A stretch of 64,000 bases of DNA from positions 31,558-95,557 of the forward strand of contig JBBHKE010002127.1 of NCBI GenBank assembly GCA_037447655.1, read 5' to 3'. The notes under the pieces were generated by a model, which saw nothing but the letters and a program-made list of their open reading frames with translations, was not told where the DNA came from and ran no database searches. Position numbers and translations under genes: made by a program. Shown piece by piece: positions 10,926 to 21,287 of the stretch (its first letter is position 1; every line of letters begins with the position of its first letter). This stretch comes from Zygnema cylindricum. Taxonomy: Eukaryota > Streptophyta > Zygnematophyceae > Zygnematales > Zygnemataceae.

Positions 10926-11930
10926 TTGGAAATCGGGAATTGCTAGATGTCTCATGCGATATCTGTTGAACTGTCGAACAACTCCGCCGGAGAGGATGTG
11001 GAATACACTGGGTAACAACCAGACACAGGAACATTGGTCTTCCCCCGGTTCCATAAATCCAAAGGAACCACAACTTTGGTGCCTTCGAGATTCCCGAGTC
11101 GCGAACGGTACATTGCTCTTTCCAAACACTTAAACTCATATTCATCCGGGTCCAAGTAGCCATACCCAACAGGATTTCGAACTGATTCCCTTCTACCTCT
11201 AAGAAAGGAAGTTCAATTTTCACCTTCTGTCCAGCATCATCGGAAAATTCAATGTTCATGGCTTTGATGATTCCATGGACCGGCTGACTGCCGTTGTTCA
11301 CCCTGCTTAAGCAGATGTTACTGGGGCAGATTTGGGGTCTGAGTTCACCCGGCATTTTCTGCAATGCGGAAGTGGTGATAAGGTTTCGAAGATCTCCGGT
11401 GTCGACCACAGCGTCTTGGTACCCGCCGTACCCATTAAGTTTGAAGTTGCCCGTCCGGTTCAGAATGAGCGCTACAGACAAGGTTTTGTAGTCCCTATCC
11501 ACCATAGGGATTTTAGGCTCTGCAGACAAATATACCTTTGTGGGTGGTGTTGGCCAGTTGACTTTGTCTTTGCCAGAATGAATTTCTTCTCCCAAGGCTT
11601 GAATGAGGATATCTTTGGGCAGATTATGGGAGGAAGCAAGAGTCTTAACATGAGTCAAGGCATAGGGCATAAGGTGCCGGACTAGCATGACAGCAGGCTT
11701 TGAGGAAGGGAATGGGATTCTCGGGGATGAAGCTCGCGAAACTGGCTCCCGATCCTTTTCGTTTCCCTCTTTGTAATCACTCTCAGAGCCAGAATCGGGC
11801 ATTGGTGGAGTTTTGGGTGCCTCCTCGTCCGGACGTTCTGCCATGAACCGCTCGAACCAATCTTGAGTGCTCTATTTGTCCTCTTCCAATGAAGGACTTG
11901 CATGTCCTCATTTGCATGTAGAAAGGGCAT
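10926..11930 (-). pseudogene. Ty3/gypsy gag-protease fragment
   Basis: An open stretch from 11844 carries an acidic N-terminal part (PMPDSGSESDYKEGNEKDRE) and then a retropepsin-like domain. The candidate active site is DAVVDTGDLRNLITTSAL, with the DTG triad, followed by LPFLEVEGNQFEILLGMATW, which fits the protease C-terminal ILLG segment. The frame shifts near 11130, and the sequence resumes in another frame with YEFKCLERAMYRSRLG. A further frame at 11682-11930 may hold the end of gag. There is no zinc knuckle here. The methyltransferase follows directly downstream. Confidence 0.75.
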
Positions 11931-13485
11931 CCGATCTTTGGATGGCTCTCATAGAGATGTACCGAAGTGGTACGATTCAGCAATAACAGTTGGCTGATCA
12001 GAAAGCTAAGGAATATGTATACAAAGGGGGGAAAATGTTGGATTTTTGCAATGAGCTTGCTACACTCTTCATGGAGCTAGAGAGTGCGGGAAAAGATTTT
12101 AGTGAAAAACAAAAGGTTAACTGTTTACTGATGAAGTTACCCGATGAGTTCGAGAACATAGTCAACCTTGTGCAGGACTTGCCGGACTCAAGGTGGATAT
12201 GGAACTCAGTGGTAGGGATGATTCTCGTTCGGGAGAATACGATTGAGATCCGAAGGGGAGGAAAGAGTGGCCAAGCCTTGACAACTTCGACCGATTGGAG
12301 GAACAAGGATTCTTGGAAAACGGTTGGAAGCTATGGGGGAAGGGAGCAGAAAAATGAAGCCGACGAGTTCGGACCAAGGGCTCCCAAAGGTTTATGTCAT
12401 TTTTGTAAGAAACCGGGGCACTATATGGCAGAGTGCACTAAGCTAACTGAGCTTCGGTTAAAGAAGGGGCAGACCGGTGGTACCTCGAGAGGAAAGAAGA
12501 AGGCCCTTGTGACACAGGTACATGAGGCGGAATCCGAGGACGAGGACGATGAGCTCTTTTTGGATGAGGAGTTGGAGGCAAAAAACGAAGTCGAAATTCC
12601 ATGAAGGCAGAAATGTGCTTACGATGGATTGAAAGATGAAGCATGCTAGATTATAGATTCAGGTGCCTCCATGCACACGTGTAAGGATAGGCACCTGTTC
12701 ACTAAGATAAGAAAGATTCCAATCGTAGAGATAAAGTACGGGGATGGGAGGATAGTCACCAATACTCTTGTAGGATCGGTAGATCTGTAAGTGTTAGTAG
12801 AAGGAAAGACATCCATAGTAACATTCTCCGATGTACTGTTTATTCCGGAGCTGAACAAAAACCTCATCTCTACATCTGTATAAGATGATAAGGGTTTTTT
12901 TACTAGCACTAGGGAAGGAGTCTTTACTGCTAGTTTTGAGGAGGATGTCTATTTCATTGCTCAGAAAGGTAGCCATGGGATGTTTAGGCTGATTTGAAGT
13001 AATAAAACGAATAAACTTTATTATGTTGGTGTTCATGATATTATGATGTGGCATAAGTGGCTTGGGCATGTGAATCTAGATAAGTTAAGAGAAATGAAAA
13101 AGATGAGAGTGGTGGAAGGGATTCAGTTCAGTGAGTGTGATTATATAAGTGATTGTAGTGGATGTGCTCAAGGTAAAGCACACAGATTACCCTTTCCTAA
13201 AACAGCCACCTATAAGGGAGAAAAAATTATAGATCTTGTACACATAGATATTTGGGGACTGGCTAAAGTGCCTTTACCGGGTGGGAAGAGATTTATGATG
13301 ACTATCACTGATGATTGGTCTCGGTATTCCCGGGTGTATTTTTTGAAAACCAAGTGCGAACCTCAGGATTGTTTTAGAAAATATAAAGCATGGAGCAAAA
13401 AACTCCATGAAACTCCAATCAAGAGAATAAGGAGTGACAATGGTGGAGAGTATACTTCTAACCAGTTTGAGAATTTTTAGGGTTT
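11890..13485 (+). pseudogene. Ty1/copia gag-protease-integrase fragment (plus strand)
   Basis: Gag begins part-way in and reads KGGKMLDFCNELATLFMELE and LLMKLPDEFENIVNLVQDLP (UBN2-type gag), with an intact CCHC knuckle CHFCKKPGHYMAEC at about 12393-12434. A stop at 12602 precedes the protease motif IIDSGASMHTCK (near 12660). Integrase follows with the zinc motif WHKWLGHVNLD...CSGCAQGKAH and the core up to IRSDNGGEYTSNQFENF, where a stop ends it at 13480. Both ends are truncated: the 5' LTR and gag N terminus are missing, and integrase is cut before its catalytic Glu. Gag at 12180-12215 shows the uninterrupted sequence of the site hit by the solo LTR at 19559. Confidence 0.9.
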
Positions 13486-14356
13486 TTTAGGGTAGATAGG
13501 AAGGTTTATCTACTAAAAGGTATATGTCAGTGACAGGATTTTATCTTGACACCTACCGACCGTCAAAGCACTGGTAGCCGGTAGCCTTAGCCATTAAGTC
13601 TAGAAGTTCCGATACATACTATTAGGTTTCATTTGTATTCATATGTTACGACGTTGGAAAATTCATTTAACAACGGATGTTTACGGTTACATAGAACGAG
13701 TTATGTAAACGTACGGATTACGGTATGTAGAAGAAAAAGTATCACGCATTTTGTTTCTTTTACGAAACAAATACCGTGCTTGACGGCTCCGATTGAAATC
13801 TGCATTTAATCGGACGACCGGGAAGAAAGCAAAGATCGCGGAAGAGATTGTCGGCGGTTTATGGTCATCGCCACATCGGATGACACGTGGCGAAATTGCG
13901 TTGGATCGCGGTATCTCTCGGGATTATTGCACTGAATCTAGATATTACATGTGTCGACATTAAAGCCATATCGTACAATTTGCGTACATAAAGTACACAG
14001 GCGGCTGTACTTTTATGTACGACAGTTTAATATGATTAGTGTCGTACACTAGTAGATAGAGTTTGTGAGAGAGATATGACTTAGAAAAATTTGTAGATAG
14101 GACCCTCTCTCCCAGAGAGCTTTTGTACAAAAGGTCAACTTTGACCCTCCAAAACTTACTGCTCAGGGGAGAAAATTCAGAGATTCTTTTTGCTATCGAC
14201 TCAGGGGAGTCTTCCCTTCACAGGGGTGTAGTTGGTCATAGTTTTTGTCTGCCAGGGTGGCAGTTGTTCTTGCTGAAACACAAAGGGGTCGGGGTTATCC
14301 TAGTGGCTTCTTAGAAGCTGTCCACTCTGAGGACTTATGGAGGTCTCAGAGTTTCA
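13486..14356 (+). repeat. LTR A, 5'-truncated
   Basis: From about 13492 the sequence follows LTR A from AGATAGGAAGGTTTATC to the terminal GTTTCA at 14356, lacking roughly the first 180 bases. It joins truncated integrase on the left and a minus-strand gag on the right, so both flanks are recombination joints. The G-box, GTAC cluster and GGTCAACTTTGACC palindrome (near 14132) are retained. Confidence 0.8.
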
Positions 14357-14934
14357 CTGTCCACCCGACACTTTCCATCTCCATACACAAAAAAGAAAGA
14401 TCATTAAAGTAATCTAGCATCTTTCCTCTTTTGTAAGTGTAACTCACTAGCTTTTGCTTAGCTAACTAGAGCTCCTGATTAGTTTTAGCTCTATAAATCT
14501 CCACCAAACTCACCCACAACTCCTCGGCCTTGTAAATGTGAAGATGAGGGGTGGCGAAAGCTTGAGTGAGGTGCCTCAGAATGAAGTTCTTGGCAGCCAT
14601 GTTTACATCCTCCTACATTTCAGTATCGTTCTCCGCGGTCTTCACGGTCGCCGCTCCCGGTATTGTGGCAATCGGAGTGAGGGGTGTCTCCTTCCCTTTC
14701 CCCTTTTGGGACACACTGCTGTCCCCAACATATGCCTCCTCCGTTGAAGCAGCCGTTGCTATAGGAAACCTTACTTCTCCAAATCGTAGTTGAGTTCCCA
14801 AAGGTGGATGTTTCACTTGTTCATTGACGATACCCCAATATCCTTTTTTGCACAAAGCTCCAATTATCATGGCTTCCCAATAGATGAACCCAAATCCATT
14901 GCAGGTAGGCACTCTAGAGGGTGGGACCATAACC
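14357..14934 (-). pseudogene. Copia gag N-terminal region next to LTR B
   Basis: Reading down from 14930, an open stretch starts VPPSRVPTCNGFGFIYWEAM and continues with IIGALCKKGYWGIVNE, the start of the gag also seen at 20806-21290 (PPSRVPIFNGTGFIYWESMM). Downstream, near 14400-14450, a frame-shifted stretch resembles YKGGKMLDFCNEL. It begins directly after the PBS of the LTR B at 14935-15969, so it is the 5' part of a minus-strand element cut at 14356. Confidence 0.75.
14920..14934 (-). promoter_or_regulatory. Primer-binding site, internal (half-tRNA) iMet type
   Basis: The minus strand reads GGTTATGGTCCCACC directly after the LTR B terminus. Its complement GGTGGGACCATAACC matches the anticodon arm of plant initiator tRNA-Met (GGTGGGCCCATAACC, from memory) at 14 of 15 positions, including the CAT anticodon. 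Confidence 0.75.
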
Positions 14935-15969
14935 TGAAACTCTGTGTCCTCAATTGGACTAGAGTGTACACGAAGCCTCTAGATAGTTGTTAACTAACCC
15001 ACTTTCAATGGCGACCACTGCTACCCAATCAGACAAGCATACAATCCGACTGTACCCCTGTGCATCTTGGACTCATCTGAGTTTGTAGGAAAAACAATCT
15101 CTTTAAACCCCCAACTAGACGATAAGTTATAAATTGGCAAAAGTGCCAATTTATACAACCTCTCAAAGAGAGAGAAGACCATCTACCATATTTTTTGAAG
15201 TCATAGCTCCCTCTCACAACCCCTATCTACTAACTCTACAAACGAATCAGAATACTGTACAGTACATAAAAGTACTATTGCCGATGTACTTTTTGTACGA
15301 CCTTTGTACGACAAGGCCATTAAGCGGACGCGTGTTAATTTTCCACTCGTCCGTACGTTCCTCAGAATTCCCGCGACCGAATGTTATCTCTCCACGTGGC
15401 GCCAGGTCATGCCACGTCACTAAATGCCAAAGTGAATATTCTGTGATTTCGACGGTGATGTGCGCCGTTGGGTTTTACTCGAAATGGAATCTCAACCGTT
15501 ATAAATACTTGCGCGATATTTGTTTCGTTGTCGAAACAAAATGCGCGGTATCCGTTTCAAAGTAGCATCGTACTTCGTACTTTATAAAACTGTATCTATG
15601 CATGCTGTATAAAGTTTCAGTTAAATGAATTTGTTCCCTCCTAAATAAATATATATTTATCACATACTATAGCATTTAGCATTGGTCCTAGTCTTATAGG
15701 ATTTAGTTGACCGTTATCATCCAACTTGACGAACGGCAGGTACCGGGATCAAATCCCGGGTCCTTCACGTATATTTTTAGTAACCTACTAAAAATAACTG
15801 CCTGTTGAACTAAGGCAGCCATGGATAAACCACCCTCTCTATCCTTCAGTGACTACAACAAGTATGGGGGCTAAAGAGAGGAGGTGGAGGCAGGCTGTCA
15901 GTCCTTTTCTTTTCTTTTTATACTGACATATTTAAACCTAGAAAAAACTATAGAAATCTATTAATTTCA
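14935..15969 (-). repeat. LTR B, 5' LTR of a minus-strand element
   Basis: The + strand runs from TGAAACTCTGTGTCC to ...CTATTAATTTCA (1035 bases). The element PBS and gag adjoin its low-coordinate end, which fixes the orientation. At 15743-15759 it has a tRNA T-arm-like hairpin: stem CCGGG/CCCGG with loop ATCAAAT. On the high-coordinate side it is joined to the inside of an LTR A, so it inserted there or recombined. Confidence 0.85.
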
Positions 15970-16164
15970 TAGTATATCAACTAATCTATATCCCGTAAAC
16001 CTCTGGATAGCCTAGGTAGCCATGGCTCTAGCTTCCTCTCCAACTTCTTAGTGACTGCAACAAGTGTGGGAGTTGGAGAGAGAAGTTAGAGGAAGATTGC
16101 CTCGGCTTCTTTCTGTATTTTTATTTAGATCTAGAAAATAATAAAAGAACCATCAATTTCTATA
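15970..16164 (-). repeat. LTR A remnant, 3' LTR end of the element at 16165-21287
   Basis: This is the U3 start of LTR A on the minus strand, ending at 16164 with TCTATA where the family has TCTACA (one terminal mutation). It is followed by the polypurine tract at 16165-16180. The rest of the LTR was displaced by the LTR B at 14935-15969. It lies within the left arm of the inverted duplication. Confidence 0.8.
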
Positions 16165-18900
16165 CTCCTCTTATTTTTTAGTCAATCTTTAATTTCAGAC
16201 AACACTTCTCCTTGCAGAAATTTAGCTTAGGAGAAGGCACAGGTTTGGTCATCATATTTGCTACCATCTCGCTATCTGGTCAGTACTCTAAACTGATTAT
16301 TTAGTTTTCTATTTTCTCTCTAACAAAGCTGAGTCTAATGTTCATGTTTTTAGCTTTAAAATGATGTTTAGGATTGGCAGAAATAGCGATTGCTGCCTGA
16401 TTAAGGACTCTCTTAGCTGCCTTCCAATCCTTCTTAGTGGGAGCAGTTAGACTTCTACTGAGCACTCCTACAGCCGCACCTAAATATGGCCAGGTACAAT
16501 TCATAAAATAGATTAGGCTTCCCATTAGTTGCCTGTAAGGAATTGTCTGCATGAAATTCTGTTCTTCAGAACTTAATTCCTCGTCTAAGACCATGACTCA
16601 TTCTTCCTCACTCCCCTCACTTCCATTTTTTAACTCCATTGGAGTAGTACAACTATTAGCTTTATCTATCTGAAATTTTTCCAACATGTTCCCTATTGCT
16701 TCCTTTTGAGTCAATCTTATAATCTTTATTTTTCGGTCTCTTTCTACTTGAATTCCCAAAATATATTTTGCTTCCCCCATATCGTTCATTTCAAATCTCC
16801 CCTTAAGATCGGTTTTCAGTTTATTAAATTTTTTCATTGATTTACTTAAAACAAGCAAATCATCAACATAAATTGCAATAAATATAACACATTCGTTATC
16901 TTCAAAAACATAGATTGAGAGATCTGAGCTGATCTGGATATATCCGAGACCAAGAAGAAACTCATCAAGTTTGTTATTCCACTGTCAATGCACCTGTTTG
17001 AAACCGTAAAGATATTTAATCAACCGACATACCTTACTCTCCTCTCCTTCCTCCACAAATCGTTCGGGTTGTCGCATGAAGATCTCCTCTTCCAATTCTC
17101 CATGCAAAAAGGTTGTCTTGATGTCCATTTGGTGCACCTCCATGTCTTGCGCTGTTGCTAGACTAAGAAGTATGTGGACGGAGGGAAATCCGACGACCGG
17201 GGTAAAAGTTTCCTCGTGTCGATTCCTTTTTTCTGTGTAAATCCTTTTGCCACTAATAAGGCTTTGTAACGCTCAATGGTGTTATCCGAGTTCAGTTTTA
17301 ATTTGAAAACCCACTTACAACCGATTGGTTTTGAGTTAGGTGGACAGTCCACCAGCTCCCAAGTAACGGTTGCCATAATTGAGGCCATCTCCTCATAGAT
17401 GGCTGTCTTCCTTCGGTTCCTTTCTATACAAGTCATCGCCTCTCGATAAGTCTGAGGTTCATCTTGATGAGATAGTTTTGTTACCTTGTTATTAACCTGT
17501 TTTTCTTGCAATCTTTTGCTACTTCTCCTCCCCCCCTCAAAATCTGAGGCCGGAATAGATGGTTCTCGGGAATTCTTTCGAAAAATCTCGGCTTCTCCCC
17601 TATCCCTTGATTCCGAATCAATTTCCACCACGTCTTCCGCTTCGGGTAGAGTTATCACTGGAGTTTCCACAGCCGAGTCCTTTTCGGTCTGATTTGTATC
17701 TGCAAGAATGTCATCTTTTCTAAATCCCGGATAGTTAGGGAGCTCAAAGTCATCGGAATTTTCTGACTCAAATCTGATTTTTACTGACTTTGTATACTTG
17801 AAGGGATCCACAGACTTTCTTTCATCCGTGTCGTGCATGACAGTACAATTGTGAATGGCATGCATCACATTACGCGTGGGTCGCCGATAAGCACCAGAAA
17901 ATGAATGACCATTATATATGTACCTCATCATATCCTAATAAGTATCCCGGTTTTCCTTTAGGATCTAGCTTCCAATTAGACCGATCTGTATCTAGACTGA
18001 ATACTTGACTGCCGAAAACCTTTAAGTGAGATAACTCTGGTTTCCGGCCTTTCCCTCTCTCATAAGGTGTTTGATCCTTTATAGCTGAAGTAAGAACTCT
18101 ATTTTTCAGGTAATTAGCAAAGTTCATTGCTTCTGCCCAAAACCACTTTTTCTATCTTCTTATCTGACAACATACTTCTAGCACTATCACTTAGTGTTCT
18201 ATTTAACCTTTCAGCCACCCCATTCTATTCAAAGTTTTCTCGAACTATCTTTTGGTGTTGGACCCCCATCTTCCCTCAGAAAATCCTCAAACTGGTTAGA
18301 AGTATACTCTCCACCATTGTCACTCCTTATTCTCTTGATTGGAGTTTCATGAAGTTTTTCGCTCCATGCTTTATATTGTCTAAAACAATCCTGAGCTTCG
18401 GACTTGTTTTCCAAAAAATACACTCGGAAATACTGAGACCAATCATCAGTGATAGTCATCATAAATCTCTTCCCCCCCCGGTGAGGGCACTTTAGCTGGT
18501 CCCCAAATATCTGTGTGTACTAGATCTAGAACTTTTTTCTCCCTTATAGGTGGTTGTTTTAGGAAAAGGTAATCTATGTACTTTACCTTGAGCACATCCA
18601 CTACAATCACTTATATTATAATTCTCACTAAACTTAATCCCTTCCACCACTCCCCATCTTTTTCATCTCTCTTAACTTATCTAGATTCACATGCCCAAGC
18701 CTCTTATGCCACATCATAATATCATGAACACCAGCATAATAAAGTTTCTTCTTTTCATTACTTAAAACCAACCTAAACATCCCATGGCTACCATTCTCAG
18801 CAATGAAATAGACATCCTCCTCAAAACTAGCAGTAAAGACTCCTTCCCTAGTGCTAGTAAAAAAAACCATTATCATCTAATACGGATGTACAAATGAGGT
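16165..18900 (-). pseudogene. Ty1/copia integrase-RT-RNase H (minus strand), left arm of an inverted duplication
   Basis: From 18876 down: integrase zinc region WHKRLGHVNLDKLREMKKM, core TITDDWSQYFRVYFLENK and IRSDNGGEYTSNQFEDFLRE, then the acidic linker RIRFESENSDDFELPNYPGF. RT follows with [20 protein letters not shown] (near 17330-17390), then KYILGIQVERDRKIKI and CTTPMELKNG (16598-16858). The RNase H core is largely missing: LNQAAIAISANPKHHF follows the RT thumb directly at about 16410, so part of the module was deleted. About 110 bases near 17815-17923 are foreign to copia and match the gypsy tail at 23769-23876. Several stops and frameshifts are present. Confidence 0.88.
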
Positions 18901-19558
18901 TTTTATTCAGTTTCGGAATAAACAATACATCGGAGAATGTTACTATGGATGTCTTTCAAATCTACCAATCCTACAAGAGTATTGGTGACTATCCTCCCAT
19001 CCCCGTACTCTATCTCTACGGTGGGAATATTTCCTATCTTAGTGAACAGGTGCCTATCCTTACACATGTGCATGGAGGCACCTGAATCTACAATCAAGCC
19101 TGCTTCACCTTTTAATCCACCGTAAGCACATTTCTGGCTTTGTGGTATTTCGACCCTCGTTTTTCGCCTCCAACTCCTCATCCAAAAGGAGCTCATCGTC
19201 CTCGTCCTCGGATTATGCCTCATGTACCTGTGTCGCAAGGGCCTTTTTCTTTCCTCCCCGGGGTACCACCGGTCTGCCCCTCTTTTAACCGAAGCTCGGT
19301 TAGCTTAGTGCACTCTGCAATATAGTGCCCCGGTTTCTTACAAAAATTACATAAACCTTTGGGAGCCCCTTGGTCCAAACTCGTCGGTCTAATTTTTCTG
19401 CTCCCTCCCGCCATAGTTTCCGACTGATTTCTGGGAATCCTTGTTCCTCCAAGCGGTCGAAGTTGCCAAGGCTTGGCCACTCTTTCCTCCCCTTCGGATC
19501 TCAATTGTATTCTCCCGAACGAGAATCATCCCTACCACTGAGTTCCATATCCACCTTG
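18901..19558 (-). pseudogene. Ty1/copia protease and gag zinc knuckle (minus strand)
   Basis: The protease motif IVDSGASMHMCKDRHLFTK lies near 19050-19105. The gag knuckle CNFCKKPGHYIAEC (CCHC intact) is near 19310-19350, followed upstream by MILVRENTIEIRRGGKSGQA. The reading frame shifts between gag and protease. Gag is split at 19554-19558 by the solo LTR that follows, and it resumes at 20610. Confidence 0.85.
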
Positions 19559-20614
19559 TGTAGAAACTAATGGTTTTATTAGTATTTTCTAGGTCTGAAA
19601 AGAAATATAGAAGTCGAGGCAGTCTATCTCTAACTTCTCTCTCCAACTCTCAAACTTGTCGCAGTCACTGAGAAATTGGAGAGGAAGCTAGAGCCATGGC
19701 TACCTTGGCTATCCTGAAGTTTACGGGAATTTTATATTAGGATTTGTTTATTTTATTAAAAGGTATGTGCCGCCGGCAGGATTTGATCCTTGTACCTAGC
19801 CGGCCGGCAGACAGCCGATAGCCGGTAGCCTTAGCCGTTAAGTTTAGGAGTAGTGTTATGTACTATATGGTTTGATAATTAGTTAAACATTTATACGTAT
19901 GATAGTTCATTTAACTGTAAATGTTTACGGGAGACATATATCTAGTAAATGTAAAAGTACGGATTCCGGTACGGATACGAAACTAATACCGCGCATTTAT
20001 TTCTTTAGTGAAACGAGTACCGCGCATATATTTATTACGGCTAAGATTAAATGTGAATTTAATCGGACGGCCGGAATTAACACCGAGATCATGGAAGAGG
20101 ATTTCGGCGGTTTGTGGTCATCGCCACATCGGATGACACGTGGCGGAATGACATTGGATCGCGGCATCTACGAGGATTAAGGGAGCGAATCCGGACATAC
20201 CACGTGTCGACATTTTGGCCATGTCGTACAATAGCCGTACATAAAGTACACCGGCAGCTGTACTTTTGTGTACGAAACTGAAATCTGATTGGTTCCGTAC
20301 ATCAGTAGATAGAGTCTGTGAGAGAGATAGGACTTAGAAAAATTAGAAGATAGGACCCTCTCTCCCAGAGAGCTTCTGTACAAAAGGTCAACTTTGACCC
20401 TCATAACTTACTGCTCAGGGGAGCAAATTCAGTGATTCTTTTTGCTATCGACTCAGGGGAGTCTTGCCTTCACAGGGGTGAAGTTGGTCAGAGTTTTTGT
20501 CTGCCAGGGTGGCAGTTTATTTTTGCTTAAACACAAAGGGGTCAGGATTATCCTAGAGGCTTCTTCGAAGCTGTCCATTCTGAGGACTTATGGAGGTCTC
20601 AGAGTTTCACCTTG
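19554..20614 (+). mobile_element. Solo LTR A with 5-bp target-site duplication
   Basis: An LTR of 1051 bases (19559-20609, TGTAGAAACTAATGG to CTCAGAGTTTCA) is flanked on both sides by CCTTG (19554-19558 and 20610-20614). Removing it rejoins the gag sequence exactly as seen uninterrupted at about 12180-12215. It carries two CACGTG G-boxes (20137-20142, 20201-20206), six GTAC cores between 20225 and 20305, a reverse CCAAT box and the palindrome GGTCAACTTTGACC (20386-20399). It arose by insertion and then LTR-LTR recombination, and is one of the younger events in the window. Confidence 0.95.
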
Positions 20615-21287
20615 AGTCCGGCAAGTCCTGCACACGATTGACTATGTTCTTGAACTCATGGGGTAACTTCATCAGTAAACAGTTAACCTTTTCTTTTTCA
20701 CTAAAATCTTTTCCCGCACTCTCTAGCTCCATGAAGAGTGTAGCAAGCTCATTGCAAAAATCTAACATCTTCCCCCCTTTGTATACATACTCCTTAACTT
20801 TCTGATCAGCCAACTGTTGTTGCTGAATCGTACCACTTCGATACATCTCTATGAGAGCCATCCAAAGAATAGATGCCCTTTCTACTTGCAAATGCAGGAC
20901 ATGCTAGTCCTTGAGTGAGATAGCGTTGGATGAAGTGCTTTGCCGCCATATTGTTGAAGTCCCAGGTTTCAGTATCATTCTCCTCGTTCCTCGGAATAAC
21001 TGACATGAATGCCGAGCCAGTTGTTTTTGGTGTGGTCGCCTCCTTCTCCTTTCCTTTGTCCACCATCTCTCCTTCTTTTGTTTCCTCCGTTGAAGGTGGA
21101 TCCTCTTTTCTGGTGAATCTGCTTCCTCCAAACCCTGGAGGAATTCCAAGACTTGATGGACGCCCCAACCGTCCACCTCTCTATCCCCCAAAACCATTTT
21201 TCGCATAGAGCTCTTATCATCATACTTTCCCAGTATATGAAGCCAGTTCCATTAAAAATTGGTACCCTAGAGGGTGGGCCTATAACC
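20610..21287 (-). pseudogene. Ty1/copia gag N-terminal half (minus strand)
   Basis: Starting just after the PBS, it reads PPSRVPIFNGTGFIYWESMM, IRALCEKWFWGIER, and then a Lys/Glu-rich stretch. After a frame change it continues with RASILWMALIEMYRSGTIQQ and YVYKGGKMLDFCNELATLF. It continues across the solo LTR into 19553. Gag forms the virus-like particle of the element. At least one frameshift (near 20950) breaks it. Confidence 0.85.
21273..21287 (-). promoter_or_regulatory. Primer-binding site, internal (half-tRNA) iMet type
   Basis: The minus strand reads GGTTATAGGCCCACC directly after the 5' LTR's terminal CA. The complement matches the initiator tRNA-Met anticodon arm at 14 of 15 positions. 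Confidence 0.8.
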
